Below are positions 54,301-62,345 of a stretch of DNA of 64,000 bases, piece by piece. Numbering within the stretch: position 1 is the stretch's first letter; every line of letters starts with the position of its first letter. Made by a program: the position numbers and the translations under genes. Below the pieces are notes generated by a model. That model worked only from the letters and a program-made list of their open reading frames with translations, did no database searches and was not told where the DNA came from. Source of the DNA: Niveispirillum sp. SYP-B3756. Its GTDB lineage: Bacteria > Pseudomonadota > Alphaproteobacteria > Azospirillales > Azospirillaceae. The DNA is taken from positions 169,233 to 233,232 of the forward strand of contig NZ_WIDQ01000005.1 in NCBI RefSeq assembly GCF_009495745.1, in the 5' to 3' direction.

Positions 54301-55681
54301 CAGCTTCAGCCGGGCCTATGGCTATGATGGTGCCGACGCGCTGGTAGCCATTGAGGATGCCAAGCGCGGGGTTCGGCGCTATCGCTACGATGCCTGCGAC
54401 CGGTTGTTGGCCGTGGAAGGCACCAACCCGGAAAGTTTCGTTCCCGATCCCGCCGGCAATATCCTGGCCTCGGGTGCCGATGCCGGTTTCTGGGGTGGGG
54501 AGGCCAAGGGCGACCGGCTGCTGGTGCATGGCGATGCCAAGTTCCAGTATGATGCCTGGGGTAACCGGGTGCAGGAATGGCGGGCCGCCGGCGGGGCGGT
54601 ATCGCTGACCTACCGATACGATGCCAGCAACCGCCTGGTGGCGGTGGAGCGGCAGGATCGGCGGGGCCGCACCCTGGCCCGCTATGGCTATGATGCGTTC
54701 GGGCGCCGGCTGTGGAAACAGACCACCCATCTGCCCCCCGCCAGCGCCAATGATGACGCGCCCTCCCCCGCCGGCGAAGCGCCGGATCTGGTCTGGCAGC
54801 GCACGGATTTCCTCTGGGATGGCGATGTGCTTCTGGGCGAAAGCGCCACCCACGCCCCCGATGCTCCCAGCCCCGATCCGCTGGCCGTTGTCTATCTGCA
54901 CGAGCCCGGCAGCTTCCGCCCGCTGGCCCAACTGCGCCGCAGCGGCGGAGCGGATCAGCGGCCACAGGTCTATCATTACCACCTGGACCATCTGGGCACG
55001 CCGCAGGAACTGACCAACGATAATGGCGAGTTGGTCTGGCAGGCGGAATACCGCGCCTGGGGGGCCTTGGCGAAGCTGCATGTGGCGGATGTCGAAAACC
55101 CGCTGCGCTTCCAGGGCCAGTACCATGACCCTGAAACCGGCCTGCACTATAACCGCCACCGCTACTACGCCCCCAACGAGGGCTGCTTCACCACCCAAGA
55201 CCCGATCCGGCTGGCCGGCGGCAGCAACCTTGCGGCGTACACCACAAATCCAGTCCAGTGGATCGACCCGCTGGGGTTAATGCCGTGGGCATGGAATCCC
55301 AACGGAATGGGGCACCATCTCGTTTACCGAAACAAAGCAAACTCAGCAGGCCTCACCCATCTCGGGACCGCAAAAGACACCCCAACTTTCTTCCCCAGCA
55401 ATTATGAGCCCGGGATGCACGAGGCGATTCACCGTGCACAAGATCCCTATGTGGGCGGACGTCAAGGGACATGGGCAGGAACGCCTGACGAATTGCTCGA
55501 AGCATCAAGGAAGGGCCTCGGCGACGTCGCAGAAATCCGGGGCGATCTTAAGGTTCCGCGCACCGGGGAAATTCTTGCGCGTGACGTAACCCCCGAACAA
55601 GCTTATGATAAGCTGATGGAATGGCACAATGAGAAAACAAAAAATTCATCAATTACAGGAGCAAAAGGATGCAAGTTTTAG
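51344..55681 (+). CDS. rhs: PAAR-Rhs T6SS effector with GHH-type nuclease tip
   Basis: A 1445-residue polymorphic toxin. The prePAAR motif AAREGDPIEH is at 7-16. The PAAR domain (about 70-170, with VIINGKRAARA and VVINGQPAARI) sits between two hydrophobic regions (20-70 and 185-265). The Rhs cage with many YD repeats runs from about 270 to 1310 and ends in the self-cleavage motif NPVQWIDPLGL. The last 135 residues are the variable toxin. It begins with a GHH motif (NGMGHHLVYRNKANSAG) and has MHEAIHRAQDPY, matching the Tox-GHH branch of HNH/EndoVII nucleases, so DNA is the likely target. GC content drops sharply in the tip. The immunity gene overlaps its end by 13 bp. Confidence 0.93.
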   Translation: MDGEFNAAREGDPIEHSSALAGFLVGAAIGLAAAVAVVAVVGTGGAALAVVGAVGGIMASTGSGALLGQALGSTFTHAAGEIAPTCSDNVIINGKRAARAIEDKGKCSDHGPTPQRIAQGSRTVVINGQPAARIKDKLECDGVIAAGSPDVFIGREPGNYLPIDSEVPEWMVDTANFLVIAGSLMGLGAGAGAAFLARGLCGLARFGGTVVGGMAGGMAGGKVGGAVGQAYWGERGRIIGEALGGSIGGFVGGGLGNRMTAGHPVDVASGELFTEALDFEVAGPIPLVWGRVWMSSSTHQGELGSGWHHPFDMALYRWVAGGGWAARLSDGRLAFFHDPAPGRPALNSVEKLLLQTDGLDYWLTDYQGTRMAFGPADAGGLHRLVGVADANGNAIRLSRGDQGRLLGIIDSAGRDYTVETDDASRITAIDAPHPEGPDADGQPRRLRLVSFRYDAAGDMVAAADARGHEWHYRYENHLLVEEVRRGGLAFHFVWDDVARGRAARCVETWGTNGLYHAKLSYDISARTTEVVTGRGAKSLYRWNPLHLIDEETDPLGQITKREFDQAGRLVSITGPDGAILRLTYDELGRLVERVTPDGAVLKLGYGVPVDGDLTRPNLGRPAQVVEPDGATHRFTYDPRGNLAQHISPSGQPTSYLRDGRGLPLALHDALGTIQRFTWSAGGDLLAEATEKGPYRQYDHDALGRVISVQRGTDAPLRLSRDENGNPITIHRPDGGKVELDYDAEDRVTRHKDPLGRVTRWRYDGLPYPLERTAADGSRFQYHYDSELNLIGLTNAKGERYRLDYDPAGRLVAETGFDGRLIQYRRDAAGFVVESTDQGRATLFSRDVLGRLVEAQFADGRAHHYRYDVVGRLLAAETPGHANLFAYDTDGRLAVERQGGLEIRHLHDARGGRMATLLPDGRRVELAWGDDGLPSAVGCDGREIARFQRDAAGREIGRQAGSIFQRQDFDPQGRLIRQEGVRRGGAVSFSRAYGYDGADALVAIEDAKRGVRRYRYDACDRLLAVEGTNPESFVPDPAGNILASGADAGFWGGEAKGDRLLVHGDAKFQYDAWGNRVQEWRAAGGAVSLTYRYDASNRLVAVERQDRRGRTLARYGYDAFGRRLWKQTTHLPPASANDDAPSPAGEAPDLVWQRTDFLWDGDVLLGESATHAPDAPSPDPLAVVYLHEPGSFRPLAQLRRSGGADQRPQVYHYHLDHLGTPQELTNDNGELVWQAEYRAWGALAKLHVADVENPLRFQGQYHDPETGLHYNRHRYYAPNEGCFTTQDPIRLAGGSNLAAYTTNPVQWIDPLGLMPWAWNPNGMGHHLVYRNKANSAGLTHLGTAKDTPTFFPSNYEPGMHEAIHRAQDPYVGGRQGTWAGTPDELLEASRKGLGDVAEIRGDLKVPRTGEILARDVTPEQAYDKLMEWHNEKTKNSSITGAKGCKF

Positions 55682-56187
55682 ATTTCACTGTTGAAGAAAA
55701 CGGAATTGTTATTTTCGACAAGAATGTCGTAAAAAGATTTTACGGAAGCAAAATTAAAGACGGTGATGATTTACTAAATAGATTCATGACCTCAGATGAG
55801 GGAGACGACGCCTTAAAAAACGGACTTATTGTTCCAGTTCTTGCTATAGATGATATGGGATATGATATTATCATTAAAATGGACAACGAGAATTGCCCAG
55901 AAGAATCTTTCATTATTTTTTCGAATGGCACATACCCGCTTCACATTGAAGAATTCGCTTGCATATACGATCTATATAGCATCATGCATTGGAGCAATGA
56001 ATCTGAAGATGGGGTTCGAATAAATATCGAAAAGGGATATTACGGCGTCAATATACATGGATACCGTATAGATGATGAAAACGGCCACATAAAGAAAGCT
56101 GGTTATATTTTCTCATTTAAGAAAGAAAGCGATCTTCCAAAAGTTACTGGAGAAACCGGATCTCCAATGCGCGTTATAGATTTATAA
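55669..56187 (+). CDS. Cognate immunity protein of the Rhs-GHH toxin
   Basis: A 172-residue acidic cytosolic protein (start VLDFTVEENGIVIFDKNVVK) overlapping the rhs stop by 13 bp. It has no signal peptide or membrane helix, as expected for protection against a nuclease. It is AT-rich like the toxin tip it follows. I do not recognise the family; the role rests on position, size and composition. Confidence 0.75.
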   Translation: MQVLDFTVEENGIVIFDKNVVKRFYGSKIKDGDDLLNRFMTSDEGDDALKNGLIVPVLAIDDMGYDIIIKMDNENCPEESFIIFSNGTYPLHIEEFACIYDLYSIMHWSNESEDGVRINIEKGYYGVNIHGYRIDDENGHIKKAGYIFSFKKESDLPKVTGETGSPMRVIDL

Positions 56188-56216
56188 ACACAGGTGCTTA
56201 TCAAGTAATTACCTGA

Positions 56217-57622
56217 CGGTCGCTGTCAAACCGGCAGCCTATCCAGTGCCGGGGTTTTGACCCGCAGGGCCGGTTGCCCCGTCAGGAAGGGGGGGGCGAC
56301 GTGGCGGTGCCGTCAGCTTCAGCCGCGCCTATGGCTATGATGGTGCCGACGCGCTGGTGGCGATTGAGGATGCCAAGCGCGGGGTGCGGCGCTATCGCTA
56401 TGATGCCTGCGACCGGCTGCTGGCCGTGGAAGGCACCAACCCGGAAAGTTTCGTTCCCGATCCCGCCGGTAATATCCTGGCCTCGGGTGCCGATGCCGGC
56501 TTCTGGGGTGGAGAGGCCAAGGGCGACCGGCTGCTGGTGCATGGCGATGCCAAGTTCCAGTATGATGCCTGGGGCAACCGGGTGCGGGAATGGCGGGCCG
56601 CCGGCGGGGCGGTCTCTCTCACCTACCGGTACGATGCCAGCAACCGCCTGATGGCGGTGGAACGGCAGGACCGGCGGGGCCGCACCCTGGCCCGTTATGG
56701 CTATGATGCGTTCGGGCGGCGGCTGTGGAAACAGACCACCCATCTGCCCCCCGCCAGCGCCAATGATGATGCTCCCTCCCCCGCCCCCGCCGGCGATGCG
56801 CCGGGTCTGATCTGGCAGCGCACGGATTTCCTCTGGGATGGCGATGTGCTTCTGGGCGAAAGCGCCACCTACGCGCCCGATGCCCTCAGCCCCGACCCGC
56901 TGGCCCAACTGCGCCGCAGCGCCGGGGCGGATCAGAGGCCACAAGTCTATCACTACCACCTGGACCATCTGGGCACGCCGCAGGAACTGACCAACGATAA
57001 TGGCGAGCTGGTCTGGCAGGCGGAATACCGCGCCTGGGGGGCCTTGGCGAAGCTGCATGTGGCGGATGTCGAAAACCCGCTGCGCTTCCAGGGCCAGTAT
57101 CACGACGCTGAAACTGGCTTGCACTATAACCGCCACCGCTACTACGCCCCCAACGAGGGCTGCTTCACCAGCCAAGACCCGATCCGCCTGGCCGGCGGCA
57201 GCAACCTTGCGGCTTACGCGCCCAATCCGGTAGAATGGGTCGATCCGCTGGGTCTGTCCAACTATCCAGGGGTAGACTTCAAAGGAAGCCCAGACCTATT
57301 TCCTACGACAGGGGATCAGCGCAATATAGTTCAGATTAATATGCAGGGTGCCAGAGGCCGAGATTTCACACAGGCATTTACTGAATCTAATATTCCTAGA
57401 GCAGATGCGTCTGATTACACCTGGCACCATCTGGATGATTTTGATCCGGTGACCGGGAAAACTACTATGCAGCTTGTCAAGACATCAGCACATGAAGCTA
57501 CATTCACACACAGCGGTTCAGTTTCGCAGTTTGAGAAGCACTTCGGCGTCGAATACGACACCCGCGACGCTGTTAATATCGCCGATGAGAACGGATGGCT
57601 GAAAGGCCGGCCTCCAAGATGA
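56217..57622 (+). pseudogene. Displaced Rhs C-terminal module with WHH-type nuclease tip
   Basis: This is a second, truncated copy of the end of rhs: 56217-57256 aligns almost base for base with about 54205-55275 of the full gene. Near the left end a run of eight G (56289-56296) and net +2 bases shift the frame, so only 56357-57622 (421 residues from GTG) stays open. After WVDPLGL a different tip begins, about 120 residues long, with SDYTWHHLDDF, TTMQLVKTSAHEATFTHSG and VEYDTRDAV, the pattern of WHH-type HNH/EndoVII nucleases. It lacks PAAR and cage start, so it cannot be delivered alone. Such orphan tips can replace the active one by recombination in the shared core. Confidence 0.85.
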
Positions 57623-57648
57623 TGCCCCCTGTAACTTAGGAGAAACTG

Positions 57649-58112
57649 ATGACTGAGTTATCTCTCTCCAAAACTCACCACCCCCTTTCTGAAGAAGATA
57701 TGCGATTGTTAGAAATAGAATTGAAATTTCCGTTACCAGAGTATTTTAAGAAATTTTACCTAAAACACAATGGCGGCACACCAAATCTTTCTTGTTTTGA
57801 ACCCGATGATCCTAATTATGATGCATACGAGATAAGTCAATTTCTACCAATAAAGGACAAAACATCAGATGGAAGAAATATAGAAAACACGTGTCAAAAA
57901 ATGCGGAAAAAGGGTGTTTTCCCGAGCGACCTAATTCCATTCGCCAAAGATTGGGGTGGGAATTTTTTTTGCATAACCCCCAACGGTTCTGTGATTTTTT
58001 TTCCACAGATTCTTGGAAATCCGAACTAACGAACATAGAAAACCAAAAAAAAACCATCCGCCATTTATGTGGATCCTTTAAGGAGTTCATATTGAGGCTA
58101 GAGGAAGTGTAA
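57649..58112 (+). pseudogene. SUKH (SMI1/KNR4) immunity gene, frameshifted at a T8 run
   Basis: The reading frame from 57649 gives LSEEDMRLLEIELKFPLPEY, FKKFYLKHNGGTPNL and IPFAKDWGGNFFCITPNG, a clear SUKH immunity fold. It breaks off at 58029. Reading on in the next frame restores STDSWKSELTNIENQKKTIR and a normal end at 58112. The break coincides with T8 at 57995-58002; nine T would restore one frame of about 154 residues. Either the gene is inactive, or polymerase/ribosome slippage makes some full product. It pairs with the WHH tip just upstream. Confidence 0.8.
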
Positions 58113-58137
58113 TTTTCTCGGAGGCGATAGCGCCCCG

Positions 58138-58581
58138 AAACCGCTTGGTGGCGGTGGATCGGCAGGATCGGCGGTGCCGCACCCTGGCCCGCTATGGCTA
58201 TGATGCGTTCGGGCGGCGGCCGTGGAAACAGACCGCTCACCTGCCCCCCGTCATCGCCAATGACGACGCGCCCTCCCCCGGCGGCGATGCGCCGGGTCTG
58301 GTCGGCAGCGCACGGATTTCCTCTGGGATGGCGACGTGCTGCTGGGCGAAAGCGCCACCCACGCGCCCGATGCCCCCAGCCCCGATCCGCATTGGCATCG
58401 CCAACAAAGCCCAACGTTTGGCCGTCGAAACACACCGTCCCAAATCCAGGCCGATGCACTGAATCCACAAGGCGCTGCTTATCGGGATTCCCAAGCGATG
58501 ATTGATGGTGCAAGTTTCGAGAATAAAGCGGCGGCGGAGGCGGCAGCCGCGCAAATTCGAGAACTCTCTGGAGGATTGTAA
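58138..58581 (+). pseudogene. Rhs core remnant joined to a toxin tail
   Basis: 58138-58395 matches the full rhs gene around 54634-54885 (RYGYDAFGRRPWKQT). A base change/indel around 58300 breaks the frame. The homology stops in the middle of the pre-tip linker, and an unrelated sequence follows to the TAA at 58579-58581, coding for the last 60 or so residues of some tip (about DALNPQGAAYRDSQAMIDGA to the end). The Rhs end motif and most of the toxin are missing, so it is a deletion remnant. Confidence 0.75.
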
Positions 58582-59081
58582 TGAACGTTGATTTCCGATT
58601 TGGCCGGATGAGTAAACTACTAAGGAAGCCTGTAACGGATCCAGAAGTCATTGCCTTAGCGAACATCTCAGATGATGTGGTGAATAAATCTGCACATTCA
58701 GGATTTATAAACTTTAAGAATATCGGCCTAACCATAATGTTAAAAGAAGCTCCTTGGGTGATAAATTATTATAAACCCGGAGATGAGACTGTCCTGTATG
58801 TTGACGGTATACATTTTTATTCGGAAGGATATGAAGAACATGCAAAATACTCTGAGGAAATGCCACATGGTTTAAATTTTGGAGACACGAAGGACGATGT
58901 ATTGAAAAAAATGGGAGAGCCATATTCTACTGGTGGCGGAAATTACGTTAAGTTACTAAATAAAAATTCTCCAATGTGGATAAAATATATGATTGGGGAT
59001 GATGTTCTACATATTCAGATTAACAATGATGAGAGAGTCGATCTTGTATCTTTATCCGTAATTACTCCAGCAATCAAATAG
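58581..59081 (+). CDS. Probable orphan immunity protein
   Basis: A 166-residue soluble protein (start VDFRFGRMSKLLRKPVTDPE; central PWVINYYKPGDETVLYVDGI; C-terminal ISVSVITPAIK-like end). Its ATG overlaps the TAA of the toxin tail before it, the usual toxin-immunity spacing in this locus, and it is AT-rich like the other tips. The toxin it would neutralise is now only a fragment. Retained immunity could protect against relatives still carrying that tip. The family is not recognised. Confidence 0.65.
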   Translation: MNVDFRFGRMSKLLRKPVTDPEVIALANISDDVVNKSAHSGFINFKNIGLTIMLKEAPWVINYYKPGDETVLYVDGIHFYSEGYEEHAKYSEEMPHGLNFGDTKDDVLKKMGEPYSTGGGNYVKLLNKNSPMWIKYMIGDDVLHIQINNDERVDLVSLSVITPAIK

Positions 59082-59095
59082 CTCAACTAACGCAT

Positions 59096-59172
59096 CAAAT
59101 GGCTATGATGGTACCGACGCGCTGGTGGCGATTGAGGATGCCGAGCGCGAGGTTCGCCTCTATCGCTATCTG
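59096..59172 (+). pseudogene. Short Rhs core remnant
   Basis: The stretch encodes GYDGTDALVAIEDAEREVR followed by YRY, closely matching the full rhs gene at about 54317-54395. It ends abruptly where an IS256-family remnant begins. Confidence 0.75.
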
Positions 59173-59533
59173 GCTTTCCTGGAAAATATGAAACTATCGG
59201 CAAAGCCTGGCGCTGGGTTTGGCAGGAGGTCATTCCGTTTTTGCCTTTCCCCGCGAGGCCATACACATACTCTATACAACAAACGCCATCGAGGCCCTGA
59301 ATTCAAAGCTCCGCCGCGCCGTCCGCACCAGTAGCCATTTTCCCAATGACGAGGCCGCGCTGAAACTGCTGTTCCTGGTCTTGGAAACAAGGCCGAAAAA
59401 GAGTGGAAAATGCCCGCCCGTAAATGGACGGCGGCCAAGGCCCAAATGGCTGTCCTGTTCGGTGACAGGTTCACAAAGGCGATGAACGCCTGATTTGAAT
59501 CCGCCCGGCCAAGCACGAAATTCCTAATAGTCC
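59173..59533 (+). mobile_element. IS256-family transposase remnant
   Basis: Only the 3' end of a mutator-type transposase is left. In alternating frames one reads KYETIGKAWRWVWQEVIPF, ILYTTNAIEALNSKLRRAVR, FPNDEAALKLLFLVLE and AEKEWKMPARKW, ending FTKAMNA at 59491-59493. At least two frameshifts are present. The sequence CACGAAATTCCTAATAGTCCC near 59513-59534 resembles an IS256-type terminal repeat. The left end is missing, so the element cannot move on its own. It sits inside the decayed Rhs array. Confidence 0.75.
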
Positions 59534-59571
59534 CGAACGAGGGTTGCATCACCACTCAAGACCCGATCCGC
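59534..59571 (+). pseudogene. Terminal Rhs core remnant overlapping the liuD end
   Basis: The sequence codes for PNEGCITTQDPIR and matches the end of the Rhs cage in the full gene (PNEGCFTTQDPIR, near 55174-55212). It lies on the other side of the IS256 remnant. It ends at about 59570, inside the last codons of liuD on the opposite strand. Confidence 0.75.
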
Positions 59572-61556
59572 GCAGCCTCAAATCCCACCAGTTCCACACC
59601 TTCCGCCACCTGATCACCGACCTGATAGCGCAGATGCGTTACCGTGCCGTCAGAGGGGGCCTTCAGCGTATGTTCCATCTTCATCGCTTCCAGCACGATG
59701 ACCGGCTGCCCCTTGGTGACAGCGGCCCCTTCTTCCACTAGCAGGGCGATCACCTTGCCCGGCATCGGGGCGGTCAGGTGGCCATGGCTGCCGGCATCAC
59801 CATGGCTGCCGGTATGGGGATCAACCAACAGCAGCCGGTGGGTGCCGCCGGCATGGAACAGGGTCACGCCCTCCCCCTCCCGTACCCAGCGCGCGGTCAA
59901 GCGCTGGCCGTCCAATTGCGCGGACAGGGTGCCGTCTGCGGCCAACGTGGCATCGCACAGCAGCAGTTCCCGCCCAGCGGCCTGGATGGCGAAGCCATCG
60001 CGCGCCCAGGTGACAGTGACAGGGATTTTCGCTGTCCCTTCCCCCGGTTCGTACCATTCCAGCCGGTCCTGCGCTGGCAAGTTCAGCAGGAAACCACCCA
60101 CAGCGCCCCAAGGATCGGCAGCGCCCGGTTTGCGGCGGGAAAGAACCAGCCCCAGGCTGGCCAGTGCCAGAACATCCGCCGCCGGGGCCGCGTGAGGTGG
60201 CAGTAGGTCCGCGCCATAGCGATCAATAAACCGCGTATCCAGATCCGCCGCCAGAAAGCCCGGATGGGCCGCAATGGCGGACAGGAAGGGCACATTGGCG
60301 TTCAACCCGCCAATTTCCGTTGCCGCCAGCGCCCGGCGCAGCCGCTGAACGGCGGACGCGCGGTCGCGGTCCCAGACGATCAGCTTGGCGATCATCGGGT
60401 CGTAATGGATGGAAATGGTATCACCCGCCTGCACGCCCGTATCCACCCGCACATGCGGCCCCGCTTCGGGGAAGCGCAGATGGCTCAGCCGGCCCGTCTG
60501 CGGCAGGAAGCCCTTGGCCGGGTCTTCGGCGTAAAGCCGCACCTCAACGGCATGGCCGTTGATCGCCAGTTGGTCCTGGCGCAGCGGCAATGGCTCGCCT
60601 GCCGCCACCCGCAATTGCCATTCCACCAGATCCTGGCCGGTAATGGCCTCCGTTACCGGATGTTCCACTTGAAGACGGGTGTTCATCTCCATGAAGTAAA
60701 AGGAACTATCGCTATCCAGCAAGAACTCCACCGTGCCGGCGCCGACATAGCCGATGGCCTGGGCCGCCGCCACCGCCGCCGCCCCCATGCGGGCGCGGAT
60801 GGCGGGGTCCATACCAGGGGCCGGCGCTTCCTCCACCACCTTCTGGTGCCGGCGCTGGATGGAACAGTCGCGCTCGAATAGATAGACGCAATCACCCTGA
60901 CTGTCGGCGAAGACCTGGATTTCCACATGGCGCGGGCGGGCCAGATATTTTTCGATCAGCACCCGGTCGTCACCGAAACTGGCCTTGGCCTCCCGCTTGG
61001 CCGACGCCAGCGCCGCCGGAAATTCCGCCGCTGATTCCGCCACCTTCATGCCCTTGCCGCCGCCGCCGGCCGACGCCTTGATCAGCACGGGGAAGCCGAT
61101 GCGCGCCGCCTCTGCCGCCAGCAGGGCTTCATCCTGGTCAACGCCATGATAACCGGGAACCAAGGGCACGCCGGCCCCTTCCATCAGGGCCTTGGCCTCT
61201 GACTTCCCGCCCATGGCGCGGATGGCGCTGGCCGGCGGGCCGATGAAGACCAGCCCGGCAGCGGCCACCGCCTCGGCAAAAGCAGCATTTTCCGACAGGA
61301 AGCCGTAACCGGGATGGATGGCATCCGCCCCCGCCGCCTTGGCCGCCGCGATGATGCGATCACCCAGCAGATAGCTTTCACGCGCCGGGGCCGGGCCGAT
61401 ATGCACCGCCCGGTCGGCCATGGCCACATGCATTGCACCGGCATCCGCATTGGAATAAACCGCCACGGTGGACAGGCCCAGCCGGCGGGCGGTGCGGATC
61501 ACCCGGCAGGCGATCTCACCCCGGTTGGCGATCAGAACTGATGTGATCCGGCTCAT
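59556..61556 (-). CDS. liuD: Methylcrotonyl-CoA carboxylase, biotin-containing alpha subunit
   Basis: A 666-residue biotin carboxylase plus biotin carrier protein for carboxylation of 3-methylcrotonyl-CoA in leucine breakdown. Seen are the N-terminal VLIANRGEIACRVIRTARRL, the ATP-grasp glycine loop SAGGGGKGMKV, MNTRLQVEHPVTE, and the biotinylation site VLEAMKMEHTLKAP. The ATG at 61556 overlaps the liuC stop (ATGA); another ATG at 61565 is less likely. The final residues RIGS and the stop codon are read from the antisense of an Rhs remnant (59534-59570), so the original 3' end was replaced by rearrangement. The enzyme domains are intact. The partner beta subunit is liuB, and the neighbouring hydratase makes the methylcrotonyl rather than propionyl or acetyl substrate likely. 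Confidence 0.93.
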   Translation of the reverse strand: MSRITSVLIANRGEIACRVIRTARRLGLSTVAVYSNADAGAMHVAMADRAVHIGPAPARESYLLGDRIIAAAKAAGADAIHPGYGFLSENAAFAEAVAAAGLVFIGPPASAIRAMGGKSEAKALMEGAGVPLVPGYHGVDQDEALLAAEAARIGFPVLIKASAGGGGKGMKVAESAAEFPAALASAKREAKASFGDDRVLIEKYLARPRHVEIQVFADSQGDCVYLFERDCSIQRRHQKVVEEAPAPGMDPAIRARMGAAAVAAAQAIGYVGAGTVEFLLDSDSSFYFMEMNTRLQVEHPVTEAITGQDLVEWQLRVAAGEPLPLRQDQLAINGHAVEVRLYAEDPAKGFLPQTGRLSHLRFPEAGPHVRVDTGVQAGDTISIHYDPMIAKLIVWDRDRASAVQRLRRALAATEIGGLNANVPFLSAIAAHPGFLAADLDTRFIDRYGADLLPPHAAPAADVLALASLGLVLSRRKPGAADPWGAVGGFLLNLPAQDRLEWYEPGEGTAKIPVTVTWARDGFAIQAAGRELLLCDATLAADGTLSAQLDGQRLTARWVREGEGVTLFHAGGTHRLLLVDPHTGSHGDAGSHGHLTAPMPGKVIALLVEEGAAVTKGQPVIVLEAMKMEHTLKAPSDGTVTHLRYQVGDQVAEGVELVGFEAARIGS

Positions 61557-62332
61557 TTCACCCATCCCGGTTTGCGCTTGTCAAAGAAACTGGCCAGTCC
61601 TTCGCGGCCTTCATCCCCCGCCCTGGCATCGGCGATGCGGGCGGCGGTGTCGGCCACCATGGCATCGGTCACCGGACCATCGACTGCACGGATCAGGCCC
61701 TTGGCAGCCGCCAGGGCCAACGGCCCGCCAGCCAGCAGATTGGCAATGTGACGTTTGGTGGCAGCGTCGAGATCGTCGGGCCCCACCACCTCATGCACCA
61801 GCCCCAACTGATGGGCTTCCACCGCCCCAAACCGTTCAGCGGTGAGGAAATAGCGGCGGCAGGCCCTGGCCCCCATGGCGGCCACCACATAGGGGCCGAT
61901 GGTGGCGGGGATCAGGCCCAAACGTACTTCCGTCAGCGCGAACTGCACGGCATCCGCCGCGATTGCGATATCGCAAGCCGCCACCAGCCCTACCGCCCCG
62001 GCAAAGCAATGGCCGTGGATCACGGCCAGGGTCGGCTTGGGGCATTCATTCAGGGTGCGCAGCATGGTCGCCAAGCCCATGGCGTCGGCGACATTTTCCT
62101 CCCGGCTATAGCTAGCCATCCGGCGCATCCAGTTCAGGTCGCCACCGGCGGAAAAGCTCTTGCCCGCCCCGCGCAGCACGATGACGCGCACGGCAGGATC
62201 ATTGCCCAGCCGCTGGAAAATACCGGTCAGGTCGGCAATGACCGTATCGTTGAAGGCATTGTGGATTTCCGGTCGGTTCAGCGTGACGGTGACCACGCCG
62301 CACGGATCGATGGATGTAATGATATCGCTCAT
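61553..62332 (-). CDS. liuC: Methylglutaconyl-CoA hydratase (enoyl-CoA hydratase family)
   Basis: A 259-residue crotonase-fold enzyme hydrating 3-methylglutaconyl-CoA to HMG-CoA. The oxyanion-hole segment SFSAGGDLNWMRRM, with the DLNWM typical of this branch, is clear, as are HGHCFAGAVGLVAACDIAIA and FALTEVRLGLIPATI. It lies between the two carboxylase subunits: 13 bp after liuB and overlapping liuD by 4 bp. Confidence 0.92.
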   Translation of the reverse strand: MSDIITSIDPCGVVTVTLNRPEIHNAFNDTVIADLTGIFQRLGNDPAVRVIVLRGAGKSFSAGGDLNWMRRMASYSREENVADAMGLATMLRTLNECPKPTLAVIHGHCFAGAVGLVAACDIAIAADAVQFALTEVRLGLIPATIGPYVVAAMGARACRRYFLTAERFGAVEAHQLGLVHEVVGPDDLDAATKRHIANLLAGGPLALAAAKGLIRAVDGPVTDAMVADTAARIADARAGDEGREGLASFFDKRKPGWVK

Positions 62333-62345
62333 CGCTTTCCCCCCA

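Noticed and set aside
52535..55198. Open reading frame of almost 890 codons on the minus strand opposite rhs
   Set aside because: It is an antisense frame kept open by the GC-rich, periodic codon use of rhs. It has no recognisable domain and is rich in Gly/His/Gln/Arg as typical of antisense frames.
56217..59571. Repeated Rhs fragments considered as an assembly artefact
   Set aside because: Each fragment differs in point changes and continues into a unique tip and immunity gene, which a misassembly would not create. The pattern is usual for Rhs loci.
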